Assembly (NCBI GenBank): GCA_024138025.1
Contig: JAMXBD010000403.1
Location: 186,001 to 250,000 of the forward strand
Source: Combretum micranthum
Lineage: Eukaryota; Streptophyta; Magnoliopsida; Myrtales; Combretaceae
DNA: 64,000 nt
Direction of reading: 5' to 3'
Of this stretch, positions 11,501-24,300 are shown piece by piece. Position numbers and translations under genes: made by a program. Each line of letters starts with the position of its first letter. Within the stretch, counting starts at the first letter, position 1. A model generated the notes under the pieces. The model made no database searches. It worked only from the letters and a program-made list of their open reading frames with translations, and had not been told where the DNA came from.

Positions 11501-11981
11501 GTGAGTGACCTGTGGGTGGAACGAGTGATATATAGGAGCCCTAGCCGCATGTGTTGGTCCGACAGGCGCATTTGTTATATGCGCCCCATGCCGAACGCAT
11601 CCACCACATGCGCCCCACTCACCATTTTCCATCGTCTTTTGTTTCTAATTTCTCGTCTTTTGTTTCTGATTTCGAACGCATACCTTAAATGCGTTTTAGA
11701 TGGGTTATTTTAGGAATAACTTCTCACAGTTGGGTATTTTGGGATTTATTTTTAAAATTAGAGGTATTTCCGTACAAAACCCTACAAATTTCATGCCCTG
11801 ATAAGGACGGCCCAATAGTAATATCCTAAAGTTGTCATATTACGTATGCACTCGTAATATGAGAACCATCTTGCAAGTCATATATTACAAGACTTTACTT
11901 ATTTACTTGCTTTTCTTAATTTTAATTATATAAATATATATAGAATTGTGTCCATTTATAGAGTAGAGTAATTGTACTCCC

Positions 11982-12441
11982 CAATGTTGTCAGGACCGAA
12001 CCGGGGTTTGACCCGGACAAACTAAAGAGTCAGGGGTCAAGGGGTCGGACTGGGTTCAGCCGAGGGTCGAATCGGGGTTATGAAAAAATAAAAATATAAG
12101 GGATAATTTAATTACAAAAGACCAATATATGTGTAAGCACTCAATTAAATCTATATTTAGATCAAATTCATCAATTAATTATTAAATAAATATGATTTAA
12201 TGATTATATTTTATAAATTTATAATAAAGTATGAATAAATATTTAAATTTCTAATTTTTTATTTTTATTTTTTTGGATTCGGGTCAACCGGTTCGGGTCG
12301 GCTGTTCAACCCGGTTCAACCACCCGGGTCAATCCGAGTCTCACCGGTTCATTACAAAAACGAGTTTTAGGCGAGACCCGGCCCGGCATTAGTGCCGGTT
12401 CCGGTCAAACCGAGTTGAACCAGCCGGTTTTGACAACCATG
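11982..12441. mobile_element. hAT-type MITE, 460 bp, copy A
   Basis: The element begins CAATGTTGTCAGGACCGAAC and ends CCGGTTTTGACAACCATG. Exact 8-bp duplications GTACTCCC flank it (11974-11981 and 12442-12449). The ends are rich in CCGG, GGGTT and GACCCG words and the centre is AT-rich and closely similar to copy B at 41912-42323. No coding capacity. The 8-bp duplication and CA...TG ends point to the hAT superfamily. Confidence 0.92.
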
Positions 12442-12449
12442 GTACTCCC

Positions 12450-13664
12450 AACTCTTTGTTTACTGTTTTTCTTGCATCAATTAATGTTATCGATGTAAAT
12501 TTTTTTAGTGAATAGAATTCATCTTTTGACCAAAAAAAAAAAAGTAATAACATATTAAGAAGTTTAAATATGTAATTTAAATTTACATACACCTTGTGTG
12601 CAACCATTAATGAACAGTTGAACACGGAATAGTTTGTTTAAACTTGATTATGAGAATTTCTTTAAAAAAGCCAAAAAAATTGCTTTGGAAAACCAAAGAC
12701 CATATCAAAAATTTCAGATACTCAGTATATGTAATTTTTTTTTTTTAAATAGATTCAGGTTCCCAATAGGTTTTATCTCATCCCAAAACCCTATAAAATT
12801 TCATAAATGATCCTAAAACTCATCACAAACCCAACAGATATTTATTAGGTTGGACGGGTTAATATAATAACCCGTCTAATTGCATCCTTACTGCGTTAAC
12901 CTTATAACAGGTTGCCTACCCATACATGCAAATATATTTATATTTTAGAAATGTATATTATGAAAAACAAATACTTCATAACAGATTGTAATTCAACGAT
13001 AATGTCGCATGATAAATTGACAAATATATTCATACCAACTTATGAGAATTGATAAATTGTTAGAAAATTTACCTTAAAATTTCAATGTTATAAAAATATA
13101 ATAAAATAATTTACAAATTCTAGGTTTTACAAGATATAAATTATAGGATATGGCCCTCATAATTATCCCTATATAATTAGTGCAATGCTAGGTAGTTCAG
13201 TGCATGCATGTTGATTCATGCTGCGTATGTCGTATTGTGCAAAATTTCAATGGCAGTACTCTATTTAGTTGTTAGAAATGTAAATAAAAAGATAAAAGTC
13301 CTATTTTTCTGGAAAAAATATTCAAAGCCGAAAAGTTAAAAGGGAGATGTCAGGATGAGCCTTTAGGCTTCTTTCTATACAAAATATAATAAAGAGACTG
13401 TAGGATTCTCTCGATAGAGTTTTAAAAATTAATGTTGAATTGATCTTGTAATATAACCCCATTCAACTGGATCATAAACCCAGTAATATTTGAGCTGAAA
13501 CATCACCCACGATACAAATAACATTAAGGGGCCAATCTAGAACCATGGTATCCTTTCTGCACGGGCAATAAAGATCAACTTCATAAATTTCAGCATCTTT
13601 ACTGACGAAGTTAATGAGCATGCTAGTCTCGAGTATAAAGGTCGTTTCTTCGGTTTCCATATGT
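12450..13664. other. Intergenic, downstream of SAS10
   Basis: Contains the 3' flank and presumably the 3' UTR of the minus-strand SAS10 gene near 13640. The rest is AT-rich with no exon or repeat terminus I can support. Confidence 0.45.
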
Positions 13665-16600
13665 TCAGCTTTTGAACCTGATGCTTCTACTGATCCCCTT
13701 GTTAATCCCGGATGCTTCGCCACCATAGGATCCAGTTGGCTTCCTGATTTCCCGCACTTGCCCCTTCCGTCGCAACACTACCTTCTCGTGCTTGGTCTAA
13801 TCAGAGAAGAAAGATAAGAAGAGACCAGTAAGACATTTAGAATAAATACTTGAAATCTTTGCTCATAAACGTAGCTGGATTGCCAAATTACCCGGTACTT
13901 CTTCCTCGGGTTCTTAGTGAGTTTCTTGCGAGCACGAGTTAGACCTCTATTCTTCTCCATCTGAAATCACATGGTAATAAGTCAATATATTGAATTATTT
14001 GTACAGTTGCAATTAATGACGACTCTCAAGAAAGGATTACCTGATAAGAGATTTGGCGCTTCCCATCAACTGTCTCAGGCAACGAAGGAATTGAAGTTCT
14101 GCTGAATAGCCAATGCATGAGACACAGATTTATCAAAATTATGATGAATCAGCTCATGCAAGGTAATATCTAGTTGAGGGACAATTTATTATCAAAATTT
14201 CATGCGATTTAATATGTTAATTAGCTATATATATTTTCTATTATAAATTGAAATAAAGCAGTAGTAACACATTTCAACATCAGCAGACCATACCTTGAAT
14301 AGATCTCTGCTTTAGCTGCAAGTTTTGCAGCTCGTTGTTGCTTCACTTGCTCATAGAATTCATCTTCCGACTCTCCTGTCCCACTGGCATCTGAGTCACT
14401 ATCTCCTTTAGCACCAGGAATGCCATTTTCTTCATCAACATCAACATCATCATCTCCTGACTCAACTCCAGCTCCTGCCAACACACGAAGCTCATGCTTC
14501 CTGCGTCTTTCCCCTACATCATCTCTCTTTGGCAGATCATCATCACCAGATACAACCTAAAAGCATATGTGTGGAATTGTACGTGAGAAGGTTTAGTAAT
14601 TATATAACATCTCAAAAGTGACAGCCAATCAATCATCTTCAGCTCCTATAATAACAGGATAACATTAGACAAGCCGAAAAGCTATTATGCATGAGCAAAT
14701 TCTTTCACCAACAATTCCTTGGCACCCAAACTCTGCAATCTGCAATAACATACTGTTTATTCCCGCGAATCATAACAGAAGTAAAATCATTGAGAAGATA
14801 GACAACGATTACAACTTTGTGCAAATGTAGATTCATGCTACATTGCATTTAACTTTTCTAGTTTAAAGCTATGTCCTCTTCTCCATAAACAGGCAACCAA
14901 GCAAGAACCACATTTGCTATATCTTCTCCATTGAGGCATAGCAAGCAACTTGATTTCATCCAATTATGGCAATCAACAATGATACATTATATTTTTTCTG
15001 GAATTCAATTCTTGCAGCAACAACTTTAATACCTATCTCCATGAGTTCTTAACTGTGCATCACTTCAAAGTAATTATATTCAGACATTTTTGCAAAACTA
15101 AAACCGCAACCAAAGTTCCACAGGGGTTTACCGAAAAACCATCCTATATGTTAATTCTACTCCTAACTAGAACAAACCATAGGTAATTTTTGTAGACATC
15201 AATTAGATAATACCTCCAATTCAATTTGATCAAAGAATACATTTATTAAAATTTGTTTGAATACCAAGACACACACACAGTTGTATTGAAATTAACCTTC
15301 AGTTTATTCTGATTAGTTCCCACAAGATTGGGAAGTTTGCTGGAATACAATGAATTTTCATTTGTCCTCTCCATGGCATCATCACCAAAATCATCATATG
15401 TCTCAAGTTTCCTGTTCAATTGCAAGTAGAAAAATGAATGTAGGAAAATTAAGTAATTAAAAAACAAGAATGAGAGAGCCACCCATTGATTGGTTTTGCA
15501 TGCTTCAGGTTTTTCTCCCTCTTTGAAGAATTTGAAGTGTTAATACCCTTCTGCCTCAATTTCTCTTCCAGAGCAGCTCTTACTTTCATCATCTTAATGC
15601 TATCAACTCCAAATTGTTGACTCTGCTGCTATATTGAAATACCAAATTCCATTCATAAGATTGAATGCACAGAAAATAGTATAACACATTTTTCACATAT
15701 GCTACTCAAGATAACATACCTGATGACTGCTTCTCTCTTTTCTTCTCATTGTAACTAGAGTCCATTTTAGATGTCTAACAAGTTTCACAAGGCATCAGTT
15801 TCACATAAAAAAACAAGCAAAACTGATGTAACAATTATCTGGCAAGTAGATGGATAGGCATGGACAAACATATCTATTATGATGTTTACGAAGAACCTAC
15901 CTGGTCAATCTGCACTTCTCTCAAGCCCAACGGAGAAACATCATAATCATCCATAGGGGCATCAGATGGCAACGTAGTTTGCTGGTTTGTCAATTTTGCA
16001 ACTGTTTCATCCAGATGCTCTTCTCTCAGAATATCCTCAAGCTGGGATGGAAGATGTTCATCAAGTTCTTTCACCTGTTAGAAAAGTGCAAAAATTAGAT
16101 TTAAAACAGTGTAAATGCCCCATATCCTAATAAGCAGGCAGAACCCATTGTCCTATTTACTGCATCTCTTGTTTTAATGCAAGAACAAAGATGCAAAGAA
16201 AAACAAAAGAAAGGAAAAGACAGGGTCTAGAAGAGTATACAGAAAATCAACCATACTAGGAGAAAAGGTCAAGCCTTTAGGAACATGGGATGTTGTAAAA
16301 TTGCAGAAACATGAGCACTTGGAAGAGTATGTACTGGTTAAGAAGAAAAGATATAAGGTAAGAAAAGAGAGACGGCAATGAATTGGCACAGAACCGGGGG
16401 GGTGAAAGGGACATATAATTTTTCAAGCTAATCAAAATCAGTCAAATCGGATAAACATAAAAAAAAAAAAAAAAAAGAATGAGAAAAAGTGAACAAGAAA
16501 CATAATTTTATTAAAAGACACCATTTAAGGTGCAGATGTTAGATGATGTTCATAATTCAGATACATCCCAAATGAATCGGAGAGATTAGCAGAAACCATA

Positions 16601-19600
16601 ACACGGATATAGAAACAACATTTTATACAACTTCCAAACCTTGCCCAATTTCTCTGATGAGCTCACAAGGATACAACCAGAATAGAGGACAAAGGTACAG
16701 ATAAAAAAAAAATTTGGGTTAAATAAATAAGTGCAGATAATTGTTGACAATCCAGCTGAAATGATGGAGTAAAAAAACATAAAAAGAAAATGATATTTCC
16801 AACTATATAGAGTGAAGTAGATCTTCATTGACGATCGTGGGGTAAAAGTAAGAAAAATGCTGCTAGTAGATTGGCTTTTCATCATCAGATAGAGCTCAAA
16901 CCTTATCCAATAAGCTCTTAATCTCCACAAGGCGGGCTATGACAGGATGGTCGCGGACTGGCTGTCCTTCAGATTTGAGGAGAAGATAAAAGGTGATAGC
17001 TTGACAATAGGAAAGCAGAAGAATCTGCTTAATTTCCAAATAGCGATGTCCTTCTTTTGTTACATTGTGCCCATCTTTAACCTTCATATTTGCATGCGAA
17101 ACAGTTAGCCAGTATAAAGCATATACATAGTGGCAGCACAGCAGCCATGCGCACACGCACACACACAAATAATAGTAATATAAAAAATTATAAAAAGTAG
17201 AAATAAAAATCCAAGATGAATGAAGAACACTTGTTCTCTATCTACTTTCAGGCTACCGTGCTTAGACAATTAAACAAGTGGACACTTTCAGAAATTTCAG
17301 CCTTCTGACTCTCTTCCATTGATTACAGTCCATATCAACCTGGAAGGTGACGTTGAACGCCGATTCATAACAAGATCAACCTGACTCCAAATGACAAGAA
17401 TCATTCAATTATCAACAAGAACAAAGTGAAACTAGATTTAACATGTTTCTGTAAGTTGGATAATCTTTAAAAGTACATTATCAAAAAGGAAAACTACCCC
17501 TTTTTCCAATGAATGCCATCTCGCCTATCTATTACTCACTTTACTCTTTGTCTTGTATTCCATACTTTAGAAAAATTATATGATATAACCCTGTTTTTGA
17601 ACCCAACCTTGCTCAATAGTGGATTAACTCGACTTTCAAGCTCTTCAACTGCATTGTTTAATTCTGGCAGCAATCCAACCAATTCTGGGGCAGAACTGAA
17701 AGAGAAATATGTTTATATAAGCTCCTTGAAGACTCCAGTAATAAACCATAAATCAATAAATAGCAAAGCCATGTATGAAAGACCTAAGAGAACAAACTTC
17801 AAAAGAAGCCTCTATGAGGTCAAATAAGTAAACTGAAAGTACTACAATATATATAATATATCCTTTTTTTTTTTCCATTATAATGGATGAGGAAAATCAA
17901 ACCCGGTAGCTCTCACTTAACACAGGAGGAGATGCCGCTAGACTAGAAGGCCATTAGCTATATTGTGTGTGTGTGTGTGTGTGTGTGTGTCTGTTCATTC
18001 TCAAACAATTTGTATTTGAATATATTATTATTAGAAGCATCCCAAGATATATTTCATGGCGCAAATAGTAATATATATAATATGGTTACAAAGGAGCACA
18101 CAAACAATTCATTTTAAGCAAACTTATAGAGAGAATTATATCGGCATTAGCCAACTCACTTGAGTAAGATGTTAACCTTCCATATGGAAGAAGCTGACAA
18201 AAGTATCCAAATTTTCAAGAAAGCTTGCACAATTTTACATGTTTAAGCAAATGGCAGTATCCAATCAATTCCTCTTGTTTACACAAGTTAATATAACAAA
18301 AAACCAATGTTCACAAATTGCAGACTTTTAAGCAAAGTGCAGCAGATACATTCATTTGATATCAACAGGAGGTACATCTAAGAAAGTCCAATTACATCTG
18401 GCTGACTTATGCCAGAAGTCAATGCTTATTGCAATTGGACATGATAACTAACATTTTCAAATTTTTCTTACCAGCATGTACTAAGATGATATTAACCATA
18501 CCTATATATAACATCCATTTGTTCCTCACGTGAAAGTGCATTTAAATCCTTCTTAACCTCTTCAAAGGTGTCACCTTCAGAGACTTTCCTTTTTGCATTT
18601 TTTTCACCTTCTCCTCTAGCCTTGATTTCCTGCACCAAATACAACTTAATCATATAATTTCCGAAGCAATTTACAATTTCCTTACATGTAAAATTATCCA
18701 CCTGGTGCAACTTTTTCATAGAACCCAAAAAAGAAAAGAATTCACAATCTATTTCACCAGATCTTAGCCTACTTAATGGTCCTCACCTCCAAAGTCTGTT
18801 CCCTGTCACTCTCATCTTGACTGATATCTTCAAAGCCAAAGTCTTCCATTGAAAGAGATTTAGCTTTCTCTCTCTGCAATCTCAAGACTTCTTTCTCCTC
18901 CTCAGCAGGCAGGTCCTCATCACTAGATGTTGCCTTTAAATCAAAAGAAAGTAACCAGAAGTCATATGATACATTAAACCACATTAACAGCAAAGTCAGA
19001 AGTACGAGTTAAATATATAAGCAATGTAAAAATAAGAGACAATTGCATAATCTATTGCATAAACCTCTTTGCATTTGTTGTTCTCACCTCATCTGCATCA
19101 TAATACTGCCTCTTACTTCTACCCCAGACAGCTTTCTTTTCTTCCTCTCCATCTTCCTCTTCATGCATGTCATCCTCAACTCCACCACTCCTTGACTGTA
19201 AATACTTTTGCTGCCTAACAACTATTGATGAAATAAAACAATCAGCAATCATGAAAAAAGTCTTACTTTTCAGTTATAAATTTACAAAGTGCACTCATAA
19301 AACTGTTGCACTTAGCGGAAGCCAGCTCAACACCTGAAAGAAGGAAATTTCAGGCAGCTTGTTTTCAGCAAAGGAGCTCTAAAGTCTTTGTTTACAAAAC
19401 CAAAGATATATTTTTCATAATTTATTAACACCTTTGCAGAGTATATTATTACAGAGATATATTTCCGTAATATGTGCAGTTACACCGTATAATAATAGTC
19501 ATGCAATGATCAATAAGTACACGCTATAGAAAGAGAGGCATGATCAATAATGCCTTCAAGGAGCTGGAAAACTTGAAATCATCTTACTTTTAGCAGCAAG

Positions 19601-20748
19601 GCCAGTCAGGTTGGACTCATCCATTAAGTCATCCTCCTCGTCCTCCCCTTCATCATCATCCTAAAACCAGTTCCATGAACAACATATAACAGCATAAAAC
19701 TCAGTAAATACCAGAAATCTTAAAGAAAAGACACTGAAAATAAGTCGTCAGAAAAAAACTCTCCCTAAAAGTGAGTTCTCTATGATAGGTACAGATGATA
19801 TCAACTTTTTTTCAAATTTAATTATGGCCCAAAGCACAATTAAAAGAAGAAGATGATTAAAAACAGAGAAAGGCCATGAATATGCTTTATTATAATGCTC
19901 CAATCCAGTCAAGAATCAAAACCAAACTCATAGTTGCCAATAGATAACTTTCTCTCTATTAAGCTCAATTATTTTTCAGAGAAAGAAAATCATTGTCTCG
20001 GTGACGTAATTACTTGCAACAAGATGTCTCCAGACAACATTAAACATTCCACTCAAGGGAGGCATGTTTATCAAGAAACACATGCCAAAAAGATGAATAT
20101 AAATGTAAATACACATATGTATATACAACCTCTGTCAAAATTAAATATCTAATAAATCCCTATAATTTTTAACTTATTTACCCTTTAAATTATTCATTTT
20201 TACGAATATAGAAATCAAAATGTTCTTTTCCAATGTATAAATATATTGAATTTTCGCATTCTCATCACCCACGATCATCATAATTGTAAAATGAAAACAG
20301 AGATAAGATAACTATCCAAATGTTCCATACGAACAGACCCTAAATGGAATCTACTCAGAACGAAAAGAAACTTAGTAAAACCTATAATGAATAGAAATCT
20401 TCAGTAATAGGTTGAAGACCTCAAGATTAAAAACGGGGTGCTCGGCGTCGTCGTCATCTGATTCCCCAACACCGTCATGCACATTTAACGGAACAACATC
20501 TCTCTGTTTGTGAACTACAATCCACAATCACATATAAAACATCAGTACTCACTGCAGTTTGCAGTAACATAAACAAATATTCAAACAAACAAGCAATTAA
20601 CGACATTCATATATCAACCGAACGAAACCCGAAAGAACTTACACGCATCTATTTCATCATCCATATCTTCAGGATCCATGTATTCATCGCGAGCTCTTCT
20701 TTTCGAATCTCTTTTACCTTTATTTTGACCCCTGCTTCTCTTACCCAT
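13665..20748 (-). CDS. SAS10: Sas10/Utp3 family protein, small-subunit processome component
   Basis: A nucleolar protein needed for 18S pre-rRNA processing in the U3 processome. Sixteen coding exons (minus): 20748-20643, 20514-20420, 19660-19588, 19221-19088, 18933-18787, 18629-18502, 17695-17608, 17081-16902, 16074-15901, 15774-15720, 15606-15483, 15411-15297, 14556-14294, 14101-14041, 13960-13892, 13796-13665; about 647 aa, close to the plant family length. The start MGKRSRGQNKGKRDSKRRA is a basic tract. Acidic stretches follow to residue 150. The Sas10/Utp3/C1D domain spans about 229-317 (APELVGLLPELN). The Sas10 C-terminal domain is at about 560-647 (RGLTRARKKLTKNPRKKY, then RKGQVREIRKPTGSYGGE). 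Phases agree at every join except exon 10/11, where the obvious acceptor breaks frame and a weaker one at 15607-15608 keeps it. Confidence 0.93.
17863..17953 (-). mobile_element. Short tRNA-derived SINE in SAS10 intron
   Basis: Read on the minus strand it has a tRNA-like head with an A-box-like TAGTCTAGCGG, the segment AGTGAGAGCTAC, a B-box-like GGGTTTGATTTTCC and a short A-tail (T run at 17866-17874 on the plus strand). It shares layout with the better-delimited copy at 42583-42682. It lies inside a SAS10 intron in the gene's own orientation. Target duplications are not clear. Confidence 0.6.
17964..17990. repeat. (TG)n microsatellite
   Basis: Uninterrupted TG run of about 13 units in a SAS10 intron, next to the SINE head. 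Confidence 0.9.
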
Positions 20749-20922
20749 TTTCTATTTTTTCCCAGCTAAAAGCTCTTGATTTCTGATTTGTAATTTGCTG
20801 CAAAATGAATCAAGGTTAAATAAAGTTTGAAGCTTTTCAAGAAATTGAACTGAGTGAAAACTCTTTTTAATTGATTGAAAGTAATGGGAAAAAATAAAGT
20901 TGCTAGTTTTTAGAAGAATGAT

Positions 20923-20965
20923 TTAGGGTTTTAGAGGTTGGCCAATCAAAGCCCTAGGGTTTTGG
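20923..20965 (-). promoter_or_regulatory. Telo-box pair upstream of SAS10
   Basis: TTAGGGTTT at 20923-20931 reads AAACCCTAA in the gene's sense. A second related word, CCCTAGGGTTTTGG, lies at 20952-20965. They are 175-215 bp upstream of the SAS10 ATG. Telo-boxes are known promoter elements of plant ribosome-biogenesis genes, which fits this gene's role. Confidence 0.6.
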
Positions 20966-21130
20966 AGCACCAACTTGCGGGAGTTTTCCGACTAAATCCG
21001 GTTCGGAGTTACGAACACGGTTTACGTTAAATTTTTTTTTTTTGGCCGAAAAAAAATTTAAATTATAATTGTATTATATTTAATTAACTTAATCCATATT
21101 TATTTTTTTTCCTTTTTCCTTTTTTAAATT

Positions 21131-21135
21131 ACTTG
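21131..21135. repeat. 5-bp target duplication of the Tat element, left copy
   Basis: ACTTG, repeated exactly at 41732-41736 immediately after the far LTR. Confidence 0.9.
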
Positions 21136-21338
21136 TGTTGCACAAGCGAGTTCAAGGCCGGTAGAGATTGCTCCTACAAATACTCGAAGAGAGATCAAAA
21201 GGATATCGGGTTACCGGTAAAATCACTTCGATAATTAAGTCAATCCGTAGATAGGTATAGTGTCTAAACAAATAGAATGTTAGATATCATTTTTTTTTTG
21301 TCGGTACTATGTGTCTTATTGTTCTCCTTTTTTATCTC

Positions 21339-24300
21339 TATAAACCCTTAGATTTTACGTTAGTTTATGTACGATAAATTAGGTTTTAGAAATTGAACTC
21401 TAGAAGCCAAATTAAGTCAATCGATAGATTAAACGGAAACTAATAGAGTCCTAAAATATGAGATAAAAGTTAAAAATGACATGAACTTAAATTATGGTTC
21501 ATAAAAATAGTATAAAACCTATAAAGATCATATAGTCCCAAAATCCGATCGTTTCGAGCCTTACGAGATCAATTTCCATACCCCTCTACAAATACGTAAA
21601 ACGAGATAAAATATTTCGACCACTAACCATACTAGAAAAATATTAAGGTATTCATAAAATATCAAATAAATTTTTTTCGCTCATAAAAATATCAGTTATA
21701 GTTATATACGTGTATTTTATCTCTCCCAGTGACTTATTTAATATTTTACTATTACTATTTATTGTTTTTTTTTTCTAAATTTGCAACATATATGGCTGCC
21801 ATATTTTCATATAATGTTTTATATAAAAACCTATACATATCACCTATGATGCATAAAGACATATTGTCACTTCAAATTGAATTTTTTTATTTTCCCTTCC
21901 CATGCAAGCTTTTCATGCCTAGAACATGTTGTAATTGCAGCTGATTCAAAATTTTTTTATTTTATTTAAACATCCCCTAGAAGCTACCATCTTCATCCAT
22001 ATAAACCCTTGCAGGCCTTCAATTTTTACACCACATTTCTCTTCTCTTTCTCTCTCTTTTCTCTTTATTTTTTTCCTTTTCTCCTTAGTCTGGCATGAAC
22101 TTCTGTTGCTGCTACCTCCTCCATTTTTCATCTTCAAAACATCTCTTTGTTTCGTCATTTAAGATAAATACATCTCCAATATCATCCTCATAACTTTAGT
22201 TATAATTTCATGCTTCTGTTCTTGCCAAAAATCTTTCTATTTTACTCAAAACTTTGAGATATCATGTTAACGTAAACCATACCATGTCAAATTATAATCT
22301 TACCATATTTATTTTGTCTTATATTATGATCTAATCTAGCTTCTAATATTCATGCCTATAGTTATGTATATCTTGCTCACTTTTTTTTTTTAACATATTA
22401 TCATCTAATCTAGCTTCCCATGTTTATATTTGTAGATATGTATTTCTTGTTCATTTTGATATACATTGTCTTCTAATCTAACCTTCCATATTTATATCTA
22501 TGATTATATATCTATAAGAGCATAGAGCTCATTAACCTAACTTTTATTTATATTTTTCTTTATTTTCTTACTTTTATTTAAAAGACTGGTCTATATCTAG
22601 TCTTGGACTAGAATCACTTCAAGTCCCGAGAGCCTTATTAAAGTCTAAGACTCCCAAACCTTTACTTTATTTCTTTGATTATTTTTCTTACCGTGAGACT
22701 GGAAATATTCAAGTCTCAGAGAGTCTTGTTACAGTCTAAGACTCCCAAATTTTATTTATTTTGTCATTCTTGGGACTAAAATCATTTCAAGTCCCGGGGA
22801 GCCTTGATTTTAGAAGCTAAGACTCCCATTCTCTTCTTATACCAATCTTATTATTTTGTTTATATTATCTTTCTTATTTTATTATTCCTGTGTTCATGCT
22901 CATATTCTTTTTTTGTTCATGTTCATATCATGTCCAGATACATGTTGCCAAAAATCTTAAAAGGTTAAAAATTCAACAACATACAAAAACAAGACTCGAA
23001 CTCCTTTTCTTGAACATGTAGAAAGCATATGGAAAATGAAAATTTAAGAAAACTAAATTATCATTTCATTTTTCATAAAGGTTGAGACCACAAGTAAATA
23101 GAAAAGCTAAAAAAACTTAATTTTTCGTAAAAGAAATTTACTCAAAGGTAATTTTTGAGAATGATAAAATAAGAATGGACCACAAAAAGGTTAAAATGCT
23201 AAAGAAAGCAAGATTCAATTTTTCTACTCAAGAAATTGTTTAATGGTACTATTGCTAAGCAATAAGAAATTTTTCTCTAACCAATTCCATTTTGTCATAC
23301 ATTAAACTAATAAGATGGAAAGATGATAAGTTATGAAAGTCATATAGGACCTACATTTTCAGTATTTTTATGAATGATAACATTCATTTTCAAGAAAAGA
23401 TTAAACTACACAGAACAAGTTTTATTGCAAACTCATCAAGTTTATGAAAATGCAAGGATACTAATTAAACCATCAAGACAATTTTTGCAAAAATATAAAC
23501 ACAAGCAACATCACTATGATCATGAATAAATCATGAACCATTATTACCGTTCGTATATATATAGAGAGAGATATATATAACTACTATGATAAGTTATATG
23601 TACAAGTTGATTTCACTCAAGAAAGTTTGTCATCTTTCAAACGCTATAGTTTTTGAAATGCGAGATTTAGATGAAGAACTTTTAACCGCTTTTTTTAGGA
23701 TTTACATAAACCTCTCTCCACCTAGAGTAAGTTTCTAGATTATAGGTATGACCAAAGTCTAGCATGGGATACTCATTTTGGATATCTCCTTGTAGGCGAC
23801 GAAGGAGAAGACCTACCATTTTCATAAGACTATTTTGACTGAAAATATCCCGCAATGGCTGAGTAAGTTTTTCTTGCTTTACGTATTTACTTGTGCTTAT
23901 AGAATAGAGCACTAGAAGTTAAGCAAAAGATAAAAATATATTGTTTGAGGAGATGGTGAATTTATGCCTGTAATTCATTGTTTGACTAAATGAACGATAA
24001 GTATATCGAAACACCATTTGATTGCTAAATGTCTTGCATGATTAGTTATTTTGATTGTATGCTTGTGATAATTGTTTTGGTCACCTTAGAAAGAAATGTA
24101 ACTCAGATTAGAAAGTTATAAAAATGGATCATGCATGGCATAAAATGGGTCACATTGCATTGCACTACTATTCCTACGCATGGGGTTGGTAGGTAAAGGT
24201 ACCTAGCTTCAGCATAAGGAATTACTACATCCGAGGAATACGACCACATGGAGAAGCACGTCGGATCACATGCTAAAGTGGAATTAGTTGTAGTTGGTTT

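Larger units (their letters stand above)
9534..11782. mobile_element. Mutator-like element with long terminal inverted repeats
   Basis: A 2249-bp element. The left end GGGTTTTGTACGGAAATACC and its exact inverse at the right end open terminal inverted repeats of about 170 bp (9534-9704 and about 11609-11782) that differ at only a small fraction of positions. The perfect 10-bp flank TACAAATTTC fits the 9-11-bp target duplications of Mutator-like elements. The interior is markedly more GC-rich than the surroundings. It holds a minus-strand remnant resembling the N-terminus of plant MuDR-type transposases, but no complete catalytic domain, so it is probably non-autonomous. Confidence 0.88.

Noticed and set aside
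11076..11713. Overlapping Ala/His/Cys-rich frames on both strands
   Set aside because: They arise from GTGCGC-rich low-complexity DNA inside the Mutator-like element. The same repeat is open in several frames on both strands.
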